Of a DNA stretch of 64,000 nucleotides, positions 1 through 7,893 are shown in pieces (within the stretch, counting starts at the first letter, position 1; each line of letters opens with the position of its first letter). A model generated the notes under the pieces. The model was given only the letters and a program-made list of their open reading frames with translations. It was not told where the DNA came from and did no database searches. A program made the position numbers and the translations under genes. The stretch is from Roseovarius nubinhibens ISM (GTDB taxonomy: Bacteria; Pseudomonadota; Alphaproteobacteria; Rhodobacterales; Rhodobacteraceae), in assembly GCF_000152625.1 (NCBI RefSeq), contig NZ_CH724156.1, forward strand, positions 566,966 to 630,965. The letters run 5' to 3'.

Positions 1-1089
1 GCCGACCCCGCCAATCGCGCCATAGCCATAGCCGACGCCGCCCCCCGGCAGACCGATCTGCCCGAGCATCGCCGCCAGCACCGCCGCCATCCAATAGGGC
101 TGTTCGCCGAACCGCTGCCGCTGCAAGGACCACGACACGGTGATGAGCGTCCGCGTCCCCGCCATCCGTCGCGCCAGCGCCCGGATCTCGTCCGCCGCGA
201 TGCCACAGATCGGCGCCGCCCAATCGGGCGTCTTGGCGACCCCGTCGCTCTCGCCCAGAAGATAGGGTTTGAACCGCTCATAGCCGCTGGCACAGCGCGC
301 GAGGAAATCGTGATCCGCCAGCCCCTCGGTCTCGAGCACATAGGCCAGCGCCAGCATGAGCGCGGTATCCGTCCCCGGCACCACCGGCATCCAGTCGCTG
401 CCCTCGGGCCCATCGCCCCGCTGCGGCGCCACCAGCACGAGCTTCATCCCCTGCGCGATGAACCCCTCGCACCAGCCCCGGGTCTGATGCCGCGTCACCC
501 CGCCCATATTGACCTGTGAATTCTTCGGATTGATGCCGCCGAACATCACCAGCGTCTCGGTATGATCGCGGATGGTGGGCCAGCTGTTCTGATAGCCATA
601 GGTGAGTTTGAGGAAATTCTCGCCAAGGACATGCGGCATGATCGCCTGCGCCGCTCCGGTCGAATAGCTGCCAAAGGATTTCACATAGCCGCCGATGCAG
701 TTGAGAAACCGGTGCACCTGGCTCAGCGCATGGTGAAACCGCCCCGCCGAGGCCCAGCCATAGGAGCCGCCGAAAATCGCCTCATTGCCATGGGCATCGA
801 TCACCCGGCGCAGCTCTTCCGCCGCCAGATCGAGCGCCTCATCCCAGGGCAGCTCGACATAGTCATCGGTGCCGCGCCCGTCGCGCCGCCGCCCCTCGAG
901 CCAGCCGCGCCGCACCGAAGGCCGCAGCACCCGGTTCGCGTGATGCACCGCCTGCGGCAGGATGTTCGGAATGGGCGACGGATCGGGATCGGCGGCAAAG
1001 GGGGCCACATCGACGATACGGCCGCCTTCGGTGGTCACGTCAAAGGCGCCCCAATGGCTGGTGGTGGTGCGGGTCTGTCTGTCGCTCAT
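1..1089 (-). CDS. Molybdopterin-dependent S-/N-oxide reductase, N-terminal part (BisC/TorA/DMSO reductase family)
   Basis: The reading frame stays open from an ATG at 1089 to the window edge, giving 363 codons of a protein usually about 750-800 residues long. It begins MSDRQTRTTTSHWGAF, the typical opening of BisC/TorA/DmsA-type molybdenum reductases. Further in, a GSYGWASAGRFHHA stretch aligns with the region that supplies the serine ligand to molybdenum in DMSO reductase. There is no twin-arginine signal, so a cytoplasmic biotin-sulfoxide/methionine-sulfoxide reductase-like enzyme is more likely than a periplasmic respiratory one. The next gene upstream, an aminotransferase, ends 122 bp away on the same strand. 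Substrate is not determined; S-oxides or N-oxides are the family's usual substrates. The C-terminal half lies outside the window. Confidence 0.85.
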   Translation of the reverse strand, partial: MSDRQTRTTTSHWGAFDVTTEGGRIVDVAPFAADPDPSPIPNILPQAVHHANRVLRPSVRRGWLEGRRRDGRGTDDYVELPWDEALDLAAEELRRVIDAHGNEAIFGGSYGWASAGRFHHALSQVHRFLNCIGGYVKSFGSYSTGAAQAIMPHVLGENFLKLTYGYQNSWPTIRDHTETLVMFGGINPKNSQVNMGGVTRHQTRGWCEGFIAQGMKLVLVAPQRGDGPEGSDWMPVVPGTDTALMLALAYVLETEGLADHDFLARCASGYERFKPYLLGESDGVAKTPDWAAPICGIAADEIRALARRMAGTRTLITVSWSLQRQRFGEQPYWMAAVLAAMLGQIGLPGGGVGYGYGAIGGVG

Positions 1090-1210
1090 GGCGTCCTGTC
1101 CTCTGTGCCGCCCGCCACCGCTTGCACGCAGCGGGCCGCCCAGAACTGGCACCGGTTTCATGCTATCTCAAGCCCTAAAATGTACCCCATACATGGGCGC
1201 GCCTACCCCG

Positions 1211-2539
1211 TCACACAGAGGCAAGCACCCGGTCCACCGCCCGCCCCAGCGCGTCGAGCGCACCGTCAAGCTCGGCCTCGCTGGCAATGAACGGCGGCGC
1301 GAGCAGCACATGATCGCCCTGCCGCCCATCCCGCGTCCCCGCCATCGGGTAACAGACAAGCCCCTCGTCAAACGCCGCTTTCTTGAGCTTGCCCGCCACG
1401 CCCAGCGCCGGATCAAAGGGCGTCTTGCCGTCGCGCTCGGCCACGAACTCGATCCCCCAGAAAAGACCCCGCCCGCGAATATCGCCGACATGGGGATGCT
1501 GGGCAAACCGCGCCCGCAGCGCCGTCTCGAAATACGCGCCCCGCGCCTGCACCTGCGCCACCAGATCCCGGTCGAGCAATTCCTGCAGCACCGCAAGCCC
1601 CGCCGCCGCCGCCACCGGATGCCCCAAATAGGTATGCCCATGCTGGAAAAACCCGCTACCCCCGGCAATCGCGTCATAGATCGCCTTGCTGCAGAGCATC
1701 GCGCCAATCGGCTGATAGCCCGCGCCAAGCCCCTTGGCGATACACAGGATATCCGGCGCGATCCCCTCCGCCTCGCAGGCAAAGAGATGCCCGGTCCGCC
1801 CCATGCCGCACATCACCTCATCAAGGATCAAGAGCACGCCATACTTATCGCAAATCTCCCGGATGCGGGCGAAATACCCCGGCGCCGCCGGCACCGCCCC
1901 AAGCGTCGCGCCGACCACCGGCTCGGCGATAAAGGCCATAACCGTTTCCGGCCCAAGCCGCAGGATCTCCGTCTCGAGCGCATCGGCCGTGCGTTGCCCA
2001 TAGGTCTCGAGGCTCTCGCCCTCGCGCCGCTCGGCATATTCATAACAGGCGTCGATATGGCTCATCTCGGTCAAAAGCGGCGCGAACTGCGCCCGCCGCC
2101 AAGCGTTGCCGCCCGCCGACAGCGCCCCGAGCGTGTTGCCATGATAGCTCTGCTTGCGCGCGATGAGATGCCGCCGCTGCCCCTCGCCCCGCTCGAGGTG
2201 GTACTGCCGCGCCAGCTTGATCGCGCTTTCCACCGCCTCCGACCCGCCGGAGACGAAGAACACCCGGTCGAGATCACCGGGCGCGTGCGCGATCAACAGA
2301 TCGGCCAGCGCCTCGGCCGGCTCGGAGGTGAAAAACCCGGTATGGGCAAAGGCCAACCGCTCCACCTGCGCCTTGATCGCCGCCACAACCCGTTCGTTGG
2401 AATGCCCGAGACAGGACACCGCCGCCCCGCCCGAGCCGTCAAAATAGCGCTTGCCGCTGGCATCGATGAGAAAACAGCCGTCGCCGCCCACCGCCACCGG
2501 ATTGTCGCTCTTGCAGTGCCGGGGAAATACATGGCTCAT
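1211..2539 (-). CDS. Class III PLP-dependent aminotransferase
   Basis: This is a 442-residue fold-type I aminotransferase of the omega-amino acid/4-aminobutyrate class. The PLP lysine is in the stretch ILCIAKGLGAGYQPIG, and the preceding LLILDEVMCGMGRTG carries the cofactor-binding aspartate. The start is set by an AAGGAGA ribosome-binding site seven bases before ATG. The ATG overlaps the stop of the upstream BKACE gene as ATGA, so the two are translationally coupled. Together with BKACE and the DMGDH-like demethylase it probably forms one catabolic operon, in which it would remove an amino group (for example from a beta- or omega-amino acid) to give a keto acid or aldehyde. The exact substrate cannot be read from sequence. 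Confidence 0.9.
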   Translation of the reverse strand: MSHVFPRHCKSDNPVAVGGDGCFLIDASGKRYFDGSGGAAVSCLGHSNERVVAAIKAQVERLAFAHTGFFTSEPAEALADLLIAHAPGDLDRVFFVSGGSEAVESAIKLARQYHLERGEGQRRHLIARKQSYHGNTLGALSAGGNAWRRAQFAPLLTEMSHIDACYEYAERREGESLETYGQRTADALETEILRLGPETVMAFIAEPVVGATLGAVPAAPGYFARIREICDKYGVLLILDEVMCGMGRTGHLFACEAEGIAPDILCIAKGLGAGYQPIGAMLCSKAIYDAIAGGSGFFQHGHTYLGHPVAAAAGLAVLQELLDRDLVAQVQARGAYFETALRARFAQHPHVGDIRGRGLFWGIEFVAERDGKTPFDPALGVAGKLKKAAFDEGLVCYPMAGTRDGRQGDHVLLAPPFIASEAELDGALDALGRAVDRVLASV

Positions 2540-3294
2540 GATTTGTCTCCTTCGATCGTTTGCAGCAACCGGCGCACCGAGGCCGCGTTATCCGCATGGG
2601 GGACGCCCTCGGCATCCACCAACGCGTTTTCAAACCCCACCCGCAGCGCGCCGCCCAGCCGGGCCGCCTCTGCGAGACAGGCATGTTCCGCCGCGCCAAA
2701 GGCGCAGATCATCCAGTCACCCACCCCCGGCAGCGCCTCCAGAAACGGCGCAATCCCCTGCGGTGTCGAGGCCGGGCCATCCTCATAGCGACCCAGGACA
2801 AAGATCACGCTCTCCTTCCCCGGCCGCACGGTGCCCCGCGCCTGCCAGTCGCGCAACAAAGCGGCATCCGCCGTGTCGTAAAGGATATGCTGTATCTCGA
2901 TCCCTTCGTCCGCACAGAGCCCATAGAGCCGCTCGGCAAGCTCCGGCGCCCGCGCCATCTCGCGCACCGAGACCGAGGCCCAGCCCGGCCGCAGCGCCTC
3001 GAGACAGGCGAGCTGATCCGCCACCTCGAACATCCCGGCCGATTCCGTGGTGATCTGCACCCGCATCTCCGGCAGCACCCGGGCCATCTCGGCCAACGCC
3101 TCGGCATAGAGCCCGGGATCGAGCGCATGCCGCCCCGCCGCATCGCGCACATGCAGGTGCAGCGCCGCCGCACCCTCGGCATGACAGGCCGCCGCCGCCG
3201 CCACCGTCTCTTCGATGCTCACCGGCAGGGCGGGATGATCCGCCTTGCCGCGCCGCGCCCCGTTCGGGGCGACCATGATAAAGGGTTTCTCCAT
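2536..3294 (-). CDS. Beta-keto acid cleavage enzyme (BKACE, DUF849)
   Basis: The 252-residue protein matches the BKACE family, which uses acetyl-CoA and a divalent metal to cleave beta-keto acids into acetoacetate and a new CoA ester. The opening FIMVAPNGARRGK, the metal-binding HLHVRD motif near residue 46, and the C-terminal RVGFENAL glutamate are all present. It is a little shorter than many members (about 270-310 residues). It sits 3 bp after the stop of the DMGDH-like gene and overlaps the aminotransferase start. Known members act on 3-keto-5-aminohexanoate and dehydrocarnitine; the demethylase neighbour makes an N-methylated beta-keto acid an attractive but unproven substrate. CoA transferase genes near 57.4 kb could process acetoacetate, but they are not linked. 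Confidence 0.85.
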   Translation of the reverse strand: MEKPFIMVAPNGARRGKADHPALPVSIEETVAAAAACHAEGAAALHLHVRDAAGRHALDPGLYAEALAEMARVLPEMRVQITTESAGMFEVADQLACLEALRPGWASVSVREMARAPELAERLYGLCADEGIEIQHILYDTADAALLRDWQARGTVRPGKESVIFVLGRYEDGPASTPQGIAPFLEALPGVGDWMICAFGAAEHACLAEAARLGGALRVGFENALVDAEGVPHADNAASVRRLLQTIEGDKS

Positions 3295-3297
3295 GGC

Positions 3298-5712
3298 TCA
3301 GCCTTTCATCCATTGTCCCTCGGGATCGACCAGCGGCCCCCGCGTCACCGTCGCATCAAAAAGCTTGCGCGCAATATCCACCTGCACCCGCGCCCCAGAG
3401 GCGAGCGTCCGCCCCACATGCGCCAGCGCCACGGGCCGGCCCACCCGGTGACCAAAGGCACAGGTGGTGGTCTGGCCGATGAGCTCGCCGTCGAGATAGA
3501 TCGGCTCATGGCCCAGCGGCTGCGCCTCCACATCGTCAAGCGTCAGCGAGATCACCCCGTTGACCGCCCCCTTGGCGCGGCGCGCCTCCAGCGCCTCGAA
3601 CCCGGTGAACCCGCCCGCTTTACGGCAGGCAAACTCGAGCCCCGCCTCGATCGGCGACACATCACTGTCGAGCTCATGCCCCATGGCGCAGAACCCTTTT
3701 TCCACCCGCATCGCCGTCTGCGCATAGAGCCCGGCAGGCACCGCCCCCGCCGCGGTCAGCGCAGCATAGAGGGCCGGCGCCTCCACCGCCGCCACGGTCA
3801 ACTCCCAGCCCGCCTCGCCGACATAGGACAGCCGCGCCCCGCGCAGCGCGATGCCCGCCAGCGTCGCCATCCCATGTTTGAAATAGCCAAGCTCGCATAG
3901 CGCCTCGCCGCCAAGAGCACGGGCGATCTCCACCGCTTTCGGCCCCATCAGCCCGAGCACCGCCCAATCCTCGGTCACATCGGAGACCGAGACATCGAAC
4001 CCCTCGCTGGCGCGGCTGAACCAGGCCAGGTCCCGCTTGATCGCATTGGTGCCGGTGAACAGGCGATAATGATCCTCCGCCAGCCGCTGCGCGGTGATGT
4101 CGCTCTCGAACGTGCCCCGCGCGTTGAGCACGGCACTATAGATCACCGACCCCGGCTTGCGCCCCATATAGCCGGCACAGGCTTGCAGCAGGAAGGCCTC
4201 GGCCTCCGGGCCGCGCACATCGATCTTGCCAAAGGGCGAGGCGTCGAAAATCGCGGCCCCCTCATGGGCGGCGCGCACTTCGGCGGCGACATTGCCGAAC
4301 CAGTCGGGCCGCTCAAAGCTCATCCGCGGCTCGGCGGTCTTGTTGAAATAGAGCGGCCGCTCCCAGCCATAGACCTGCCCGAAATGCGCCCCCGCCGCCC
4401 GGTATTCGGCGTCAAGCGGCAGCGCCCGCAGATTGCGCGCGGTGGCGAGCTGACGACCGGGATAGGCGATCTCGTAATGGGTGCCGAGGATTTCGGGCGC
4501 CCGCGCCATCAGATGATCGAGCGAATTGAACACCGGGGCAAAGCGCTTGGCATCCGCCTCGCCAAGATCATAGGCGGTGTGGCCATGCACGATGCAATGC
4601 GCCAGGTTCATCCCGGCGCCGCCACCCGAGGCCATGCCGACCGAATTGAGCCCACAACCGAGAAACAGCCCCCGCGTCTCCGCCGTCTCGCCGAGCATGA
4701 ACATGCCATCGGGGGTAAAGCTCTCGGGCCCGTTGAGCAGCATCTTGACCTCGGCCGTCTCCAGCGCTGGCAGCCGGTGCAGCGCGTTCATCATCATCGG
4801 CTCGAAATGGTCCCAATCCTCGGCCAGAAGACCGAATTCGAAACTCTCGTCGAGAATGCCGGGCGCGATCGGCTTGCCCATCGGTTCGAAACAGCCGACC
4901 AGCAGACCGCCGCTGTCGTCCCGGATATAGAGATGGTTGTCATGATCGCTGAGCGTCGGCGTGTTGCCGACAATGCCCTCGATGGGCTTGGTCAGCAGGT
5001 AGAAATGTTCGCAGGCCAGCGCCGGAACCTCGGCCCCCGCCATCGCCCCCGCCTCGCGCGACCAGAGCCCGGTGCAGAGCGCAATCGCATCGCACATGAT
5101 CGTGCCCTGGCTGGTCTCGACCCCGACGACCCGTCCGTTCTCGGTCAGGATGCCGGTGACGCCCGTATCCTCGAAAATCTTCGCGCCAAGCCCCTTGGCC
5201 GATTTGACCAGCGCCGCGCAGACATCCGAGGGCGACACCCGCCCGTCATCGGGCGACCAGACCGCGCCGATCACATCCTCGGCATTCATCAAGGGCCAGC
5301 GTTCCTTGGCCTCGCCCGGGCTGATCGAGCGTGCATCGATCCCATAGGCATGGGCCAGCGCCTCTTGCCGCAGGATATGGGTGAGCCGCCCCTCGCTGGT
5401 GGCAATCGACAGGCTGCCCTTCTGAATCCAGCCGACATTCTGCCCGGTTTCCTGTTCGAGCTGCGCATAGAGATCGACGGAATACTGGATCATCCGGGTC
5501 AGGTTGCGCGAATGGCGCAGCGCCCGCACCTGCGCCGCCGAATGCCATGTGGTGCCGCTGGTGAGCTTGTTGCGCTCGACGAGCACCGCATCGGTGACCC
5601 CCATCTTGGCAAGGTGGTAGAGCGTCGAACACCCCATGATGCCGCCGCCGATGACGACGACCGAAGCGTGCGAAGGTAATGCGGCCATGTCGGATAATCC
5701 CATTGAATTCAT
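3298..5712 (-). CDS. FAD-dependent dimethylglycine/sarcosine dehydrogenase-like protein with GcvT domains
   Basis: About 804 residues. The N-terminal DAO-type FAD domain opens with VVVIGGGIMGCSTLYHLAK. It contains GTTWHSAAQVRALR, where the His aligns with the covalent FAD-binding His of dimethylglycine dehydrogenase. An FAO_M linker and a C-terminal aminomethyltransferase (GcvT) half follow. Members oxidatively remove an N-methyl group and pass it to tetrahydrofolate. The start is uncertain: ATG at 5712, 5703 or 5688 all precede the FAD motif and none has a strong ribosome-binding site. It is the first gene of the minus-strand operon with BKACE and the aminotransferase, divergent from the RpiR regulator, and likely acts on a compound imported by the TAXI transporter. 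Confidence 0.88.
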   Translation of the reverse strand: MNSMGLSDMAALPSHASVVVIGGGIMGCSTLYHLAKMGVTDAVLVERNKLTSGTTWHSAAQVRALRHSRNLTRMIQYSVDLYAQLEQETGQNVGWIQKGSLSIATSEGRLTHILRQEALAHAYGIDARSISPGEAKERWPLMNAEDVIGAVWSPDDGRVSPSDVCAALVKSAKGLGAKIFEDTGVTGILTENGRVVGVETSQGTIMCDAIALCTGLWSREAGAMAGAEVPALACEHFYLLTKPIEGIVGNTPTLSDHDNHLYIRDDSGGLLVGCFEPMGKPIAPGILDESFEFGLLAEDWDHFEPMMMNALHRLPALETAEVKMLLNGPESFTPDGMFMLGETAETRGLFLGCGLNSVGMASGGGAGMNLAHCIVHGHTAYDLGEADAKRFAPVFNSLDHLMARAPEILGTHYEIAYPGRQLATARNLRALPLDAEYRAAGAHFGQVYGWERPLYFNKTAEPRMSFERPDWFGNVAAEVRAAHEGAAIFDASPFGKIDVRGPEAEAFLLQACAGYMGRKPGSVIYSAVLNARGTFESDITAQRLAEDHYRLFTGTNAIKRDLAWFSRASEGFDVSVSDVTEDWAVLGLMGPKAVEIARALGGEALCELGYFKHGMATLAGIALRGARLSYVGEAGWELTVAAVEAPALYAALTAAGAVPAGLYAQTAMRVEKGFCAMGHELDSDVSPIEAGLEFACRKAGGFTGFEALEARRAKGAVNGVISLTLDDVEAQPLGHEPIYLDGELIGQTTTCAFGHRVGRPVALAHVGRTLASGARVQVDIARKLFDATVTRGPLVDPEGQWMKG

Positions 5713-5798
5713 GTGTGCGGGCCACCGCCTGTCGACCGACCCGGATTGCGTGTATTTACCCTTGATCGGATTACAAATCCGGTCAACTCTCACATAAA

Positions 5799-5812
5799 AT
5801 AACAGATGTTAT
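5799..5812. promoter_or_regulatory. Candidate RpiR operator: ATAACA-GA-TGTTAT palindrome
   Basis: A perfect 6-bp inverted repeat (ATAACA / TGTTAT, 2-bp spacer) lies in the short AT-rich divergent region between the demethylase operon and the RpiR gene. Position and symmetry fit an operator controlling both directions. No second full copy was seen upstream of the TAXI receptor, only the loose half-site ATAAC near 6750. Confidence 0.4.
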
Positions 5813-5845
5813 GAACACTCGAGACCGCGAAAGGCGACGATTCCC

Positions 5846-6733
5846 ATGGACCCGGCCCAGAAAACCCGAACGATTTCAGCCCTCAAGGAGGCGCTCCCCG
5901 ACCTCTCGCCACGGCTGCGCATCGTCGCCAAATACATCGTCGACCATCCCTCGGACTTCGGACTCGACCCGATCCGCGAGACCGCGCGCAAATGCGGGGT
6001 GAGCACCTATACCCTCGTGCGCATGGCGCGACGCATGGGGTTTGGCGGCTATGAGGAGCTGCGCGAACCCTTCCGTCAGTCGCTGGTGCTGTCCAATGTT
6101 CTGGTCGAACGGCCCGGCTGGCTGGAAGAGCTGCGCGAACGCGGCACGCTCGGCCGGGTTCAGGCCGATGCCGCGCTCAATTCCATGGCCATCGTCCAGC
6201 GCTCGCTGCATCAGCAATCGCCGGCCCAGATGGAACGGGTCGCCGCCATGCTGCTCGAGGCGCGCCATGTCTATCTCACCGCCGTGCGCGCCAGCTATGC
6301 GCTCGCCTATTACTTCCATTATGTCGGGCGTATGGCCCTGCCATCATTGCAATTAATTCCGCGTCACATGAACAGCGCCATCGACGAGCTCAACTACGCC
6401 AGCGATCAGGACGTGATGATCGCCATCACCTTCACCCCCTATTCGCGCGAAACCATCGAGGCCTGCAAATTCGCCCGCGCCAAGGGGGTCAAGCTCATCA
6501 TGCTCTCCGACAGCGATGTGATCTCGCCCGAATTCAGCGCCGATGAAACGCTCATCGCCTCGGTGCTCTCGACCCATCATTTCGGCTGTTACTCCGGCGC
6601 CTCGGCGATTATTGAGACCCTTCTCGCGCTGCTCGTCGAACAGGGCGGGAGCGACGCGGTGCGTCGAATCAAATCGTATGAGGACTTACGGATCAACAAC
6701 AACGCCTACTGGATCGCGCAAAAAAAACATTAG
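5846..6733 (+). CDS. MurR/RpiR family transcriptional regulator
   Basis: This 295-residue protein has an N-terminal RpiR-type helix-turn-helix (about residues 1-80, including the recognition segment GVSTYTLVRMARRMGF) and a C-terminal SIS domain (about 125-270) that would bind a phosphorylated or amino ligand. It is divergent from the demethylase/BKACE/aminotransferase operon and lies directly before the TAXI-TRAP genes, so it most likely controls both. The ATG at 5846 gives the standard family length. The gene ends at 6733, 92 bp before the receptor gene, a gap that may hold a promoter. The effector is unknown. Confidence 0.9.
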   Translation: MDPAQKTRTISALKEALPDLSPRLRIVAKYIVDHPSDFGLDPIRETARKCGVSTYTLVRMARRMGFGGYEELREPFRQSLVLSNVLVERPGWLEELRERGTLGRVQADAALNSMAIVQRSLHQQSPAQMERVAAMLLEARHVYLTAVRASYALAYYFHYVGRMALPSLQLIPRHMNSAIDELNYASDQDVMIAITFTPYSRETIEACKFARAKGVKLIMLSDSDVISPEFSADETLIASVLSTHHFGCYSGASAIIETLLALLVEQGGSDAVRRIKSYEDLRINNNAYWIAQKKH

Positions 6734-6825
6734 TTTTCAGGTGACAATGAAAATAACTTCATCGACCCTCGCAAGACGCAATCCAGTCGTGGATTCGAGT
6801 GACGACTTCAGGGAGTAACCAAACA

Positions 6826-7797
6826 ATGCACATCAAACACACTGTCTTTGGCGCGCTGACCGCCGCGGCCCTCGGCCTCGTCGGCACGGTAGCCGCTGCC
6901 GAACAGCGCTTCATCACCATTGGCACCGGCGGTGTCACCGGCGTCTATTACCCCACCGGCGGCGCGATCTGCCGTCTGGTGAACAAGGGCCGCAAGGAAC
7001 ACAACATCCGCTGCTCGGTCGAATCGACCGGCGGCTCGGTCTACAACGCCCGCACCATCCGCCAGGGCGAGCTCGATTTCGGCGTGGTTCAATCGGACGT
7101 GCAATTCGCCGCGCTGCAAGGCACCGGTGCCTTTGCCGAGGACGGCGCCTTCGACGGGCTGCGCGCCCTCTTCTCGGTCCACCCCGAGCCGATGCATGTG
7201 ATGGCCCGCGCCGACAGCGGCATCACCGACACCGCCAGCATGAAGGGCAAGAAGGTCAACATCGCCAACCCCGGATCGGGCACCCGCGTTCTGGCCGAAA
7301 CCCTGCTGAAATACGAAGGCATCTCGCCCGATGATTTCGCCCTCGCCGCCGAGCTGAAATCCTCCGAGCAATCAGCGGCGCTCTGCGATGGCAAGATCGA
7401 CGCGACGATCTGGGCCGCCGGCCTGCCCAATGGCTCGAGCCAAGAGGCCACCTCCTCCTGCGAGGTCACGATCATCCCGCTGCAAGGCGAAGGCATCGAC
7501 AAGCTGCTCGCGGAAAACCCGGCCTATGCCAAGGCGACCATCCCCGGCGGCATGTATCCCGGCAACCCCGACGACATCCCGTCCTGGGGCCCCAAGGCGA
7601 CCTTCGTGACCTCCGCCGACACGCCCGATGACGTGGTCTATGCGCTGGTCTCGGCGATCTTCGAAAACTTCGAGGATTTCAAACGCCTGCACCCCGCCTT
7701 CTCCAATCTCGTCGAAGCCGAGATGATCAAGGACGGTCTCACCGCGCCTCTGCACCCCGGTGCCGAGAAATACTATCAGGAACGCGGCTGGAAGTGA
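6826..7797 (+). CDS. TAXI family TRAP transporter solute-binding protein
   Basis: The 323-residue periplasmic receptor has a signal peptide (MHIKHTVFGALTAAALG, cleavage probably near VAAA-EQ) and the TAXI family hallmark ITIGTGGVTGVYYPTGG close to the mature N-terminus. The start at 6826 is preferred over an in-frame ATG at 6799 because it follows a GGGAG ribosome-binding site and gives a proper signal peptide. It feeds the fused permease encoded 96 bp downstream. TAXI systems carry small organic acids and amino-acid-like compounds; the adjacent demethylase, BKACE and aminotransferase suggest an N-methylated amino acid here, by inference only. Confidence 0.93.
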   Translation: MHIKHTVFGALTAAALGLVGTVAAAEQRFITIGTGGVTGVYYPTGGAICRLVNKGRKEHNIRCSVESTGGSVYNARTIRQGELDFGVVQSDVQFAALQGTGAFAEDGAFDGLRALFSVHPEPMHVMARADSGITDTASMKGKKVNIANPGSGTRVLAETLLKYEGISPDDFALAAELKSSEQSAALCDGKIDATIWAAGLPNGSSQEATSSCEVTIIPLQGEGIDKLLAENPAYAKATIPGGMYPGNPDDIPSWGPKATFVTSADTPDDVVYALVSAIFENFEDFKRLHPAFSNLVEAEMIKDGLTAPLHPGAEKYYQERGWK

Positions 7798-7893
7798 GCC
7801 GTGCCTGCTAGGCAATGATCTGGCCTTGGGCGCCCTCGCCGGTGCCCGGGGCCTTTGCGTTTCAGATAACAAGTAAAAAAATGGGAGAGGGAC

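Noticed and set aside
962..2788. A 608-codon plus-strand frame over the start of the Mo reductase gene and the aminotransferase
   Set aside because: Arg/Pro/His-rich antisense sequence spanning two well-supported minus-strand genes, with no recognisable domain.
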